From Flavobacterium arcticum (lineage in GTDB: Bacteria; Bacteroidota; Bacteroidia; Flavobacteriales; Flavobacteriaceae): 64,000 nucleotides of DNA. A program made the position numbers and the translations under genes. The notes under the pieces are model-generated. The model was not told the origin of the DNA, searched no databases, and saw only the letters and a list, made by a program, of their open reading frames with translations. Below are positions 55,294 through 63,304 of the stretch, piece after piece; position 1 is the first letter of the stretch, and every line of letters begins with the position of its first letter. The stretch spans positions 2,711,001-2,775,000 of the forward strand of contig NZ_CP031188.1 of the NCBI RefSeq assembly GCF_003344925.1. The letters are read 5' to 3'.

Positions 55294-56643
55294 TTAAAAT
55301 GAGAAACCTATTCCCGCAGAGAAAGTGTTCTCTTTTTGTTTTTCACCTGTGTTTAATGAGGTAACAGGATCTATTTGATCAGAACCCAATGTACGGTTCT
55401 GGTAATGTGCTTTAAATACTATTCCTGGTGTTACAAACCAGTTGAAACCTCCCATTACTGCACTACGTTCCCAGCGTGGTTTTTTTACAACACTACCCTC
55501 TACTTCATACATTGTATCATAATAGTCATAACGTACAAACGGATATACTTTTTGTGTGGCGTTAGGTTTTATAAAGTGTAATACTTCATACCCACCCTCA
55601 AATGAAAAACCAAGTACATTTTTACCTACTGGCGTACGTTTTACTCCAAGATTGTTAGAAAGTGTAGCATTTTTTCGAGAAACGATATTAGAGTTTTCTA
55701 AATTACCCCAAAGTACTACCGAGTTAAATCGTAAATTATCTTCGTTATAAGTTATATGCCCTTCAAACATGGTAACATAAGCACTCTCTTCCATATCTGG
55801 TTTAGGTCGGTTGGCTGCTGCATCATTAATATAAGCCGAAAGCCCTACAAATGTATTTTTATGTGTACCAAACTTATAATCTAGTCGTCCTGTAAGTGCT
55901 ATAGAGTTACCATTCACCATATCAAAACGAGTTTGATAACCATTTTTTATCCATCCTCTTGAGCTAAAACCTGATGCGTCAAGACCATTAGTTACTGATA
56001 GTTCATATTTAAATCTTTTTGCAAAAGTCCCGTAAAACTGTACTCCTACTTCATACCAACCTAATGGTAGTATTTCATTTTCCATCTCTTGACGGTGCGT
56101 AGTAAAATAGTATATAGGTCTATCAAGGTTTTGTGCTAAGTTGAAGTGTAATTTCATTCTACCAACTTTTGCATTAAAATATGGCTTAATCTTGAAGTCA
56201 ATATGAATCTGCTCTATCTTCACATCTCCACCAGCTTCTACTTCTTGCTCATATTCCCCAAACTCTTCTTGATTATCTAGCGCTATAGTAGAACCCGTAC
56301 CGCCATGCTCAAACTCTATCTCTGATTTAAATGATATCTTGTCATTAAAAATATAGCCTAAGTATAAATTTAAACGCTCAGCATCAAATTTATCTCTTAT
56401 ACTAGGGTCAGTATCATATTTTGTGTAATTATAGTAATTTACTACACCATAACCACTTAATGTAAAATTACTCCAGTTAATAAGTGTTTTATTATCATCA
56501 ATTAATTCTTGCTTTAACTCTTCACGAAGTTCTTTTTTAACTTCTTGTTTCAACTGCTCTAATTGTAGTGAATCTATCTGTGCGTATGAACAAAAATTTA
56601 CTACCAAGACTAAAACAAAAGTCGCTATTAATTTAAATTTCAT
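55294..56643 (-). CDS. Outer-membrane beta-barrel (porin O/P-like) protein
   Basis: A 449-residue protein with a signal peptide (cleavage near SYAQ, residue 22), a short charged coiled-coil (residues about 26-48, rich in Glu and Lys), then amphipathic beta strands rich in Tyr, Phe and Asn to a C-terminal aromatic Phe (GIGFSF). The layout is that of phosphate-selective porin O/P-like outer-membrane proteins of Bacteroidota. First gene of the operon with imelysin and dihaem oxidoreductase; it may supply the outer-membrane pore for their substrate. Confidence 0.82.
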   Translation of the reverse strand: MKFKLIATFVLVLVVNFCSYAQIDSLQLEQLKQEVKKELREELKQELIDDNKTLINWSNFTLSGYGVVNYYNYTKYDTDPSIRDKFDAERLNLYLGYIFNDKISFKSEIEFEHGGTGSTIALDNQEEFGEYEQEVEAGGDVKIEQIHIDFKIKPYFNAKVGRMKLHFNLAQNLDRPIYYFTTHRQEMENEILPLGWYEVGVQFYGTFAKRFKYELSVTNGLDASGFSSRGWIKNGYQTRFDMVNGNSIALTGRLDYKFGTHKNTFVGLSAYINDAAANRPKPDMEESAYVTMFEGHITYNEDNLRFNSVVLWGNLENSNIVSRKNATLSNNLGVKRTPVGKNVLGFSFEGGYEVLHFIKPNATQKVYPFVRYDYYDTMYEVEGSVVKKPRWERSAVMGGFNWFVTPGIVFKAHYQNRTLGSDQIDPVTSLNTGEKQKENTFSAGIGFSF

Positions 56644-56663
56644 CCCTGTTTTTTAATTTCGTG

Positions 56664-56695
56664 CAAATCTAAACTGTTTTTTTATTTTTAACAAA
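56664..56695 (-). promoter_or_regulatory. Predicted promoter of the porin-imelysin-dihaem oxidoreductase operon
   Basis: On the minus strand TTTG (56692-56695), a 20-base spacer and a perfect -7 box TAGATTTG (56664-56671), 21 bases before the ATG. The whole octamer TAGATTTG also occurs once more at 56692-56699. Confidence 0.75.
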
Positions 56696-56867
56696 TCTAA
56701 ATAAGGTTTTATTTTAACATTTTTTTATTAAGGGATGTTATTAAAACAACAAACACTTTTAACCGACTAAAAAACTCATATAAAAGACTGATATTTAAAA
56801 TTTTAACAAGAGTAAAACACATTAATAGACATCTACAAACAATCCATTAATACTTCAAAATCTCTCC

Positions 56868-56885
56868 ATACTATCGTGATAGTAT
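56868..56885. promoter_or_regulatory. 18-base palindrome, possible operator
   Basis: ATACTATC - GT - GATAGTAT, perfect 8-base arms with a 2-base centre. It lies in a 328-base gene-free stretch (56644-56971), 225 bases upstream of the porin start and beyond the 3' end of the binding-protein gene. I see no other structure or open frame in that stretch beyond the promoter at 56664-56695. Confidence 0.45.
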
Positions 56886-56971
56886 ATAAACTTGAATGTA
56901 TTATTGAGTAGAATAAACTATGAAAACATTGAGCCTTATAAGCAATATATTGAATTGATATAAATTGTAAC

Positions 56972-57769
56972 CTATTCTAACCTTTGCTGTAGTTGCTTGA
57001 AATACGGAAAAGCTTTTACCATACGGCTACCATACCAAGAAAACATTTCACCATCTACAAACACCGTTTTAGCATGGTGCGTAAATCGCCCTATTTCAAA
57101 AGCATCCTCTTCTTTAAAAGGATATGGTTCTGACGAAAGGAATACTACATCTGGGTCACCCTGTATACGTATCTTTTGAATAATAATCTCAGGGTACCTA
57201 CCCCTATCTTCATAAATATTAGTAAAGTTATTTAGCTTTAGCATTTCATTTATGAAGTTATCGCCTCCTGCTGCCATATAAGGGTTTTTCCAAATAAAAT
57301 AAGCTGCTTTTTGCACCTCTCTATCTTGCATAAAAATTTTAAAGTCAGCTAATGCAAAGTTTATTTTATCAATCCACTGTTGCGCTTGAGTACGCACAGC
57401 AAATAGTTGCCCAAGTTGAGTAATCATATCAAGGTTATCCTGTATTGTTATAATATTACTAACCCATACAGGTGCTATCTCTTGTAATGCTGTTACTATT
57501 TCTTCGGTATTCTCTTCCTTATTAGCAATAATAATATCAGGCTTTAGCAACTTTATTTTTTCAATATGTACTTTTTTAGTCCCTCCTATTATTTTTTTAG
57601 TCGATTTAAGATGATATGGATGTACACAAAATTTTGTGACTCCTACAATCCTGTCCTCTAAACCAAGATCAAATAACAACTCTGTTTGCGACGGCACTAA
57701 TGATACAATACGTTGTGGCACAGCATCAAGTGTTATAGTATTACCTATTTGGTCGGTATATGTTTTCAT
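56972..57769 (-). CDS. Periplasmic-binding-protein-like (BtuF/helical-backbone) protein without signal peptide
   Basis: A 265-residue class III substrate-binding-protein fold: RIVSLVPSQTELLFDLG, then LLKPDIIIANKEENTEEIV and the long backbone helix. BtuF proteins bind cobalamin or metal chelates in the periplasm, but this one begins directly with the fold (MKTYTDQIGNTITL) and has no signal peptide or lipobox; no upstream in-frame extension supplies one. It is therefore probably cytoplasmic, or exported by another way. It lies 21 bases after pyrF on the same strand; no permease or ATPase gene is adjacent. Confidence 0.82.
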   Translation of the reverse strand: MKTYTDQIGNTITLDAVPQRIVSLVPSQTELLFDLGLEDRIVGVTKFCVHPYHLKSTKKIIGGTKKVHIEKIKLLKPDIIIANKEENTEEIVTALQEIAPVWVSNIITIQDNLDMITQLGQLFAVRTQAQQWIDKINFALADFKIFMQDREVQKAAYFIWKNPYMAAGGDNFINEMLKLNNFTNIYEDRGRYPEIIIQKIRIQGDPDVVFLSSEPYPFKEEDAFEIGRFTHHAKTVFVDGEMFSWYGSRMVKAFPYFKQLQQRLE

Positions 57770-57790
57770 GATAATAATTACAAAGTAAAA

Positions 57791-58603
57791 TTACGAAAGT
57801 AACTGTGCCATTTGTTCTTGTATTTTTAAAGCCTCTTCGCGTGCTTTCTCGGCAAAACCCTCTTTGTTAGAAGCATAAATAATACCACGTGATGAGTTTA
57901 TTAAAAGTCCTACCTTATCGTTCATACCATATTTACAAACCTCTTGCAGGCTTCCTCCTTGTGCGCCAACACCAGGTACAAGTAAAAAATTATCGGGTAC
58001 TATTTTTCTTATTTCTTTAAAATATTCTGCTTTGGTAGCCCCAACTACATACATAAGGTTTTCGCTATTCTCCCATGTTTGCGATGTTTTTAGTACTGTT
58101 TTGTACAATTCGTCATCATCTGTTTTTTGTATCTGAAAATCGAAAGCTCCTTCATTCGACGTTAAGGCAAGCAATATGGTAAACTTATCTTTTACCGCTA
58201 AAAAAGGCGATACACTATCTTTCCCCATATATGGCGCAACCGTCACCGAATCGAAATTCATATCCTGTAAAAATGCCTTAGCATACATAGCCGATGTATT
58301 CCCAATATCGCCACGCTTAGCATCGGCAATGGTAAATACTTCGGGGTGCTTTTGATTTAAGTAGTCAATTGTTTTTTCTAAAGAATGCCAACCTTTCAAC
58401 CCGTGGGCTTCATAAAAGGCAGTATTAGGCTTATAAGACACAGCCAAATCGTGGGTAGCATCTATAATAGCTTTATTAAATTCAAATATAGGGTCTTCCG
58501 TTGCCAGCAAGTGCTTTGGTATGCGCTCCATATCGGTATCAAGCCCTATACACAAGAAAGATTTTTTTTGTTGTATTTGATTATATAGTTGTTCTGTTGT
58601 CAT
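57791..58603 (-). CDS. pyrF: Orotidine 5'-phosphate decarboxylase (type 2)
   Basis: Last step of UMP synthesis: decarboxylates OMP. The long (270 aa) type 2 form, with FLCIGLDTD near the N-terminus, the catalytic Lys-Asp set in [10 protein letters not shown] and the phosphate-binding VPGVGAQGG. The ATG at 58603 is preferred to one at 58633. It is followed by the binding-protein-like gene at 21 bases. Confidence 0.95.
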   Translation of the reverse strand: MTTEQLYNQIQQKKSFLCIGLDTDMERIPKHLLATEDPIFEFNKAIIDATHDLAVSYKPNTAFYEAHGLKGWHSLEKTIDYLNQKHPEVFTIADAKRGDIGNTSAMYAKAFLQDMNFDSVTVAPYMGKDSVSPFLAVKDKFTILLALTSNEGAFDFQIQKTDDDELYKTVLKTSQTWENSENLMYVVGATKAEYFKEIRKIVPDNFLLVPGVGAQGGSLQEVCKYGMNDKVGLLINSSRGIIYASNKEGFAEKAREEALKIQEQMAQLLS

Positions 58604-58680
58604 GCTAATATTGTAGTTATTTATATTTTGCAAAAGTAAACAATGTGTGTTGTATTTCGAAACATAACATAAGTGTTATA

Positions 58681-58709
58681 AAAAATCCCGCCAATTGGCG
58701 GGATTTTTT
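58681..58709. terminator. Terminator after prfA
   Basis: Perfect hairpin AAAAATCCCGCC AATT GGCGGGATTTTT, seven bases past the prfA stop codon. Confidence 0.92.
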
Positions 58710-58715
58710 ATATTT

Positions 58716-59789
58716 TTAGAAAACTTCGCTTTCTTTTAGTTTCTCTGTATTGTTTACGAGTTGCAACTCCTCAACAATTTTTTGAATATTACCATTCATA
58801 ACACCATCAAGGTCATATAATGTTAATCCTATTCTGTGTTCAGTAACACGTCCTTGTGGGTAGTTATACGTACGGATTTTAGCCGAACGGTCACCACTAC
58901 TCACCTGAGATGTACGCTTGGCAGCATCTGCTTCTTGCTTTTTAGCAAGTTCCATCTCATACAGTCGAGAACGTAGTACTTGTAATGCTTTATCTTTATT
59001 TTTATGTTGCGACTTCTGGTCTTGACACTGTGCTACTAATCCTGTAGGAACGTGTGTTAAACGTACCGCCGATTTAGTAGTATTTACGGATTGTCCTCCA
59101 GGTCCTGATGAACAGAAGAAATCGACACGAACATCGTTCATATCAATTTGTACATCAAAATCTTCTGCTTCTGGCAATACCATAACAGTCGCTGCCGATG
59201 TATGCACACGCCCTTGTGTTTCGGTTTGTGGTACACGTTGTACACGGTGTACGCCTGCTTCAAACTTTAGTGTGCCATATACATCTTCTCCAGTAACATC
59301 AAAAATAACCTCTTTAAAACCACCCGATGTACCTTCGTTCATATCAACTACACTAGTTCTCCAACCTCTTCCCTCGCAGTATTTAGTGTACATCCTGAAC
59401 AAATCGCCTGCAAATATACTAGCTTCGTCGCCACCAGCTCCGGCACGTATCTCTACCATTACATTTTTAGCGTCTTCAGGATCTTTAGGTATCAACATAA
59501 ACTTGATTTCTTCTTCAAGTTTTGGTAGTCTATCTTTTGCTTCTTCGAGTTGCATTTTTGCCATTTCGGTCATTTCTGCATCCCTACCATCAGCTATAAT
59601 TTCGTTTGCCTCTTTTATATTATCAGTAAGCGCTACATACTCATCACGCTTTTCTACTAATGCTTTTAGGTCTTTATACTCTTTATTTAACTGCACATAG
59701 CGTTTCTGGTCAGATATAATATCTGGTTGAATTATAAGGTCGGATACCTCATCAAAACGCTGCTTTATATATTGTAATCTATCTAACAT
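58716..59789 (-). CDS. prfA: Peptide chain release factor 1
   Basis: Terminates translation at UAA and UAG codons. 357 residues, with the GGQ catalytic motif at 231-233 (SGPGGQSVN) and the stop-codon reading tripeptide PQT at 187-189, in the place of the PAT/PxT of other RF1 proteins, so it is RF1 and not RF2. Normal length. It is a separate transcription unit with a strong downstream terminator. Confidence 0.96.
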   Translation of the reverse strand: MLDRLQYIKQRFDEVSDLIIQPDIISDQKRYVQLNKEYKDLKALVEKRDEYVALTDNIKEANEIIADGRDAEMTEMAKMQLEEAKDRLPKLEEEIKFMLIPKDPEDAKNVMVEIRAGAGGDEASIFAGDLFRMYTKYCEGRGWRTSVVDMNEGTSGGFKEVIFDVTGEDVYGTLKFEAGVHRVQRVPQTETQGRVHTSAATVMVLPEAEDFDVQIDMNDVRVDFFCSSGPGGQSVNTTKSAVRLTHVPTGLVAQCQDQKSQHKNKDKALQVLRSRLYEMELAKKQEADAAKRTSQVSSGDRSAKIRTYNYPQGRVTEHRIGLTLYDLDGVMNGNIQKIVEELQLVNNTEKLKESEVF

Positions 59790-59859
59790 ACTGTTTCTAT
59801 CCTATTTTTTAGCCGTGCAAAATTACGTAAAAAATCAATACCAAAATACTGTTGCCTTT

Positions 59860-60234
59860 TTAGTTGCAATTATTGCAATAACCCGTAACCCAACCTGTAG
59901 TATTTTCTTGTACATATCCTTTTGGTAAATTTACAATAACGGGCTGTGGCAAACACTCTACTTTTTGGCATTCAACACATCTAAAATGGAAATGTTCGTG
60001 GTTATGGCTATCTTCTTTACAGTCTAAACATAACGCAAAATAATATTTACCTTCATCAGATAATATACGGTGGGTAATACCATCTTCACAAAAACTATTA
60101 AGCACACGGTATATAGTAACCCTATCCATTTTCTCAGTAATCTGAGCTTCTATCATTTCTTGACTTAGTGCTGTACCTGATGATTTAAGCAATTCTATTA
60201 CAGCTTTTTTTGCGGGCGTCGATCTTCTTTTCAT
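59860..60234 (-). CDS. Fur-family transcriptional regulator (Zur/PerR-like)
   Basis: A 124-residue Fur-family repressor with winged helix (STPAKKAVIELL; recognition helix in DRVTIYRVLNSF) and a dimerisation domain carrying the His-rich NHEHFHFRCVEC and three CxxC-like sites (CLDC, CVEC, CNNC), so unlike the Fur at 6468 it can bind structural zinc. It is short for Fur (about 140 aa). ATG 60234 is used; an extension to 60258 would run through the palindrome. It is divergent from a thioredoxin-reductase-like gene whose promoter overlaps a palindrome, suggesting that it represses that gene and itself. Confidence 0.87.
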   Translation of the reverse strand: MKRRSTPAKKAVIELLKSSGTALSQEMIEAQITEKMDRVTIYRVLNSFCEDGITHRILSDEGKYYFALCLDCKEDSHNHEHFHFRCVECQKVECLPQPVIVNLPKGYVQENTTGWVTGYCNNCN

Positions 60235-60242
60235 TTCACTAA

Positions 60243-60257
60243 TGCAATTGTATTGCA
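60243..60257. promoter_or_regulatory. Palindrome between the Fur-type regulator and the flavoprotein gene; likely operator
   Basis: TGCAAT - TGT - ATTGCA, perfect 6-base arms. It overlaps the -33 element of the divergent promoter (60253-60255) and lies 9 bases from the regulator ATG. Confidence 0.6.
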
Positions 60258-60282
60258 ATAATACTAATTTTATTTATATTTG
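60253..60282 (+). promoter_or_regulatory. Predicted promoter of the thioredoxin-reductase-like gene
   Basis: TTG at 60253-60255, a 19-base spacer and a perfect -7 box TATATTTG at 60275-60282, 46 bases before the ATG. Confidence 0.75.
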
Positions 60283-60328
60283 CCTAACTATTCAGCATCT
60301 AATCTAATAAAAATTAAGCAATAAGTCT

Positions 60329-61228
60329 ATGGAAAATAAATATGAAGTAATAATAGTTGGTGGCAGCTATGCAGGGTTATCAGCAGCAATGGCATTAGGG
60401 CGTGCATCTCGAAAAACTCTAATAATAGATAGTGGTAAACCATGCAACAGGAAAACACCACATTCGCACAACTTTATAACTCATGATGGCGAAACACCTG
60501 CTGCTATTGCCAAAAAAGCAAAAGATCAGGTTTTAAAATATCCTACAGTACAGTTTGTTAATGATAAAGCCATTGACGTTAAACGAATTGAGAATGGTTT
60601 TATAATTACTACTGAAAACAATAATGCTTATCAATCGAAAAAAATATTATTTGCTACAGGAGTATATGACATAATGCCAAATATTGATGGATTTTCAGAA
60701 TGTTGGGGAATATCAGTAATACATTGCCCTTATTGTCATGGTTATGAAGTAAAGGGACAAAAAACAGCTATACTAGCCAATGGCGATGTAGCCTATCATT
60801 ATTCGATGTTATTACAGCAATGGACAAAAGATATGACGATTTTAACCAATGGAAAAGCTGAATTTAATGATGAGCAATTAACAAAACTAAAAAACAATAA
60901 TATATCAATTATAGAAAGTACTGTAGCGCAATTGATACACAAACAAGGACAACTAGAGTGTGTTGTATTTAGTGATGGGACTAGCCACAACTTCCCTGTA
61001 ATGTATGCTCGCCCTGAATTTAAACAGCATTGCGACATTACCGAAAAAATGAATTTACTTAATGATACTGGCTTTATTAACGTGGATGAAATGCACCATA
61101 CCGGTGCAGAAGGATTGTATGCTGCAGGCGATTGTACTACACCTATGCGTTCGGTAGCAACAGCAGTAGCTTCGGGCATGAAGGCAGGGGCTGTTATTAA
61201 TAACGATATGGCACTAGAAACATTTTAG
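60329..61228 (+). CDS. Thioredoxin-reductase-like flavoprotein disulfide oxidoreductase
   Basis: A 299-residue FAD protein of the TrxR fold: dinucleotide motif IIVGGSYAGLSAA (8-20), redox pair C133-x-x-C136 in IHCPYCHG, and the C-terminal FAD contact GLYAAGDCTTP. The second Rossmann motif, which binds NADPH in TrxR (GGGDSA), reads LANGDVA (149-155), so NADPH binding is questionable; related proteins in Bacteroidota are annotated only as NAD(P)/FAD-dependent oxidoreductases. It is divergent from a Fur-type regulator, with an operator-like palindrome over its promoter. The substrate is probably a thiol or disulfide. Confidence 0.85.
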   Translation: MENKYEVIIVGGSYAGLSAAMALGRASRKTLIIDSGKPCNRKTPHSHNFITHDGETPAAIAKKAKDQVLKYPTVQFVNDKAIDVKRIENGFIITTENNNAYQSKKILFATGVYDIMPNIDGFSECWGISVIHCPYCHGYEVKGQKTAILANGDVAYHYSMLLQQWTKDMTILTNGKAEFNDEQLTKLKNNNISIIESTVAQLIHKQGQLECVVFSDGTSHNFPVMYARPEFKQHCDITEKMNLLNDTGFINVDEMHHTGAEGLYAAGDCTTPMRSVATAVASGMKAGAVINNDMALETF

Positions 61229-61263
61229 AAGTAGACTATTTGTATTTTGTGTAATATTGTTAC

Positions 61264-62082
61264 ATGGAATACAAAACCTATATGCCCTGTAAAGAACTCG
61301 CTAAGCAAGTAAAACTTTATTGGAGTCTTGAAACCAAAGATAATGATGCTTCGCATGAACGTGAGCGTATTTTTCCCGATGGTTGTATAGAGCTTATTTT
61401 CAACTATGGTGACAGATTCAAAAAATATGAGACCAATGGCGAATTTCATTTACAACCTTACAATTTTATTCACGGGCAGTTAAAAACATATTTTGAGTTA
61501 CAGGCTACTGGCAAAATCGGTATTTTTAGTGCTCGTTTTCACCCAGCAGGGTTACAACCTTTTATTAATTTTAATGTAGATAGTTTTACTGACAGTACCT
61601 TAACCGTTAGTGAGGTTTGGGAACAGGGAGGAGAAATACTAGCAATCGAGATGCTATATTGTGCTACGCACAAAGAACGAATTAAAACGCTAGAAAACTT
61701 CTTGATAAACAAAAAACAGATTTTAAAAATTGATAACACTCCTGTAGAACACTGCGTTAATAGCATACTAAAAACAATAGGAGCTATAACTATCGAAAGC
61801 TTATCAGTAGAACTGAGTATTAGTAAACGACAACTAGAAAGACGGTTTATAGCAGCCGTAGGCATTTCGCCAAAATTATTAGCGCGCATAGTACGATTTC
61901 AGCATGTACTTCAATTAATAGAAAGTAAAACCTTTAAAAGTTTTACAACAGTAGCCTATGAAGGTGGCTTTTATGATCAGGCACATTTTATTAAGGACTT
62001 TAAAGATTTCACAGGATTAAACCCAAAAAAATATTTCTCTGAAAATCTAGAAATGGTAAAACATTTTAGCTTTGATGAGTAA
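61264..62082 (+). CDS. AraC-family transcriptional regulator
   Basis: A 272-residue regulator. N-terminal half (1-150) is a DUF6597-like sensory domain (IFPDGCIELIFNYGD, FSARFHPAGLQPF); the C-terminal half is the two-helix-turn-helix AraC domain, with ITIESLSVELSISKRQLERRF, then FTTVAYEGGFYDQAHFIKDFKDFTGLNPKKYF. It starts 35 bases after the flavoprotein gene on the same strand and may be co-transcribed. It probably acts as an activator of an unlinked or neighbouring gene; the effector is unknown. Confidence 0.9.
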   Translation: MEYKTYMPCKELAKQVKLYWSLETKDNDASHERERIFPDGCIELIFNYGDRFKKYETNGEFHLQPYNFIHGQLKTYFELQATGKIGIFSARFHPAGLQPFINFNVDSFTDSTLTVSEVWEQGGEILAIEMLYCATHKERIKTLENFLINKKQILKIDNTPVEHCVNSILKTIGAITIESLSVELSISKRQLERRFIAAVGISPKLLARIVRFQHVLQLIESKTFKSFTTVAYEGGFYDQAHFIKDFKDFTGLNPKKYFSENLEMVKHFSFDE

Positions 62083-62148
62083 TGACGTTTTTTTACAATT
62101 TTATAATTACCTCATCTCCCATCTTTGCAGTATAAAAAACATCTAATC

Positions 62149-62640
62149 ATGAAAACAAAAATACTTTTATGTGCTGCTATATTATGCAGTACTATAGCTT
62201 GCAAAAACAAAAAAGAAGATGCATCTGCTAAAACTTATAAGCAAATAAAAAAAGTAAGTTGGCTAATTGGTAATTGGGGCGCTACATCTAATCAAGGTAC
62301 TCTAATAGAGAATTGGCAAAAAACAAATGACTCTGTTTATAATGGGCAAAGCTTTTTTATAATTGAAAATGATACTGTTTTTGCCGAACATATAGCACTA
62401 GAAGAAGTAAACGGAAAACTAACCTATATTGTAAATGTATCAGGGCAAAATAATAATAAACCTGTAAGATTTGAAATGACTTCTATAACTAACAATCAAA
62501 TTATTTTTGAAAATCCTGAACATGACTTCCCTACTAAAATAATATATAACAACGTGACTAACGACTCGTTAGTCGCAGAGATATCAGGCATAAAAAATGG
62601 AAAGCCTAATTCACAAAAGTTTACTATGGCTAGACAGTAA
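62149..62640 (+). CDS. DUF6265-like lipoprotein
   Basis: A 163-residue lipoprotein with a lipobox (STIAC, Cys about residue 18) and a soluble beta-rich domain with VSWLIGNWGA, GQSFFIIENDTVFAEHIALEE and ENPEHDFPTKIIY (split by loops), matching the DUF6265 pattern. It starts 66 bases after the AraC gene; a -7-like CATCTTTG lies at 62120-62127. The start at ATG 62149 places the lipobox correctly; an in-frame ATG at 62125 lies just past this box. The function is unknown. Confidence 0.75.
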   Translation: MKTKILLCAAILCSTIACKNKKEDASAKTYKQIKKVSWLIGNWGATSNQGTLIENWQKTNDSVYNGQSFFIIENDTVFAEHIALEEVNGKLTYIVNVSGQNNNKPVRFEMTSITNNQIIFENPEHDFPTKIIYNNVTNDSLVAEISGIKNGKPNSQKFTMARQ

Positions 62641-62675
62641 TAGTTTTATATCTTGGCGGTATAAAAATAAAACTT

Positions 62676-63242
62676 GTGGAAATAATAGCAGACGAAACAT
62701 TTGCCAAAATAGATTATACTACCCAAAAACTTGAAAGAGCAGAATATGAAAATTGTACCTTTATAAATTGCGATTTTTCGAATGCAGATATTAATCAAAT
62801 ACAATTCAATGAATGTCATTTCGAAAATTGTAACCTTAGTATGGCGCAGACTGGGCATACTTCTTTTAGAGAAGTAACTTTCAAAAAATGTAAAATGCTA
62901 GGGGTAAACTTTAGTAATTGTGATACATTTTTACTCTCTTTCGCTTTTGATGATTGTGTTTTAGACCTTGCTTCTTTTTATGGCTTAAAGCTAAAAAACA
63001 CCCAGTTTATAAACTGTAATCTTAAAGAAGTAGATTTTACCGAAGCTACATTAAATAACGCAGTATTTGATGGTAGTAATCTTGTACAAGCTGTTTTTGG
63101 GAATACTAATTTAGAGAAATCAGATTTTCGTACAGCTATTAATTATTCTATAGACCCCGAAATAAACCGTATTAAAAAAGCTAAATTCTCTTTGCCTGCT
63201 ATTACAGGGTTATTAGATAAATACAACATTGATATACAATAA
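62676..63242 (+). CDS. Pentapeptide-repeat protein (Qnr/McbG-like fold)
   Basis: A 188-residue right-handed quadrilateral beta-helix made of consecutive A(D/N)LxX pentapeptides from about residue 19 to 160 (for example CTFINCDFSNADI, CHFENCNLSMAQTG, CNLKEVDFTEATL). Length and plan resemble McbG and Qnr proteins that protect gyrase, but this is a fold-level similarity, and most such proteins have no known target. The start is GTG at 62676. The C-terminal end (IDPEINRIKKAKFSLPA) carries the dimerisation helix typical of this group. Confidence 0.85.
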   Translation: MEIIADETFAKIDYTTQKLERAEYENCTFINCDFSNADINQIQFNECHFENCNLSMAQTGHTSFREVTFKKCKMLGVNFSNCDTFLLSFAFDDCVLDLASFYGLKLKNTQFINCNLKEVDFTEATLNNAVFDGSNLVQAVFGNTNLEKSDFRTAINYSIDPEINRIKKAKFSLPAITGLLDKYNIDIQ

Positions 63243-63247
63243 AAAAA

Positions 63248-63281
63248 CAGCCACACTTCAATACATTTTAGTGTGGCTGCC
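63248..63281 (-). terminator. Terminator of the dipeptidase gene
   Basis: Stem CAGCCACACT / AGTGTGGCTG with a 12-base loop; the minus-strand transcript has a run of T's after it, so it ends the dipeptidase gene. Confidence 0.8.
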
Positions 63282-63304
63282 TTTATAATATATCATTACT
63301 AATT

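Noticed and set aside
59864..59878. Palindrome TTGCAA-TTA-TTGCAA, similar to the operator at 60243-60257
   Set aside because: It lies inside the final codons (CNNCN and stop) of the Fur-type regulator and follows from coding for these residues; not counted as a site, although its likeness to the operator is curious.
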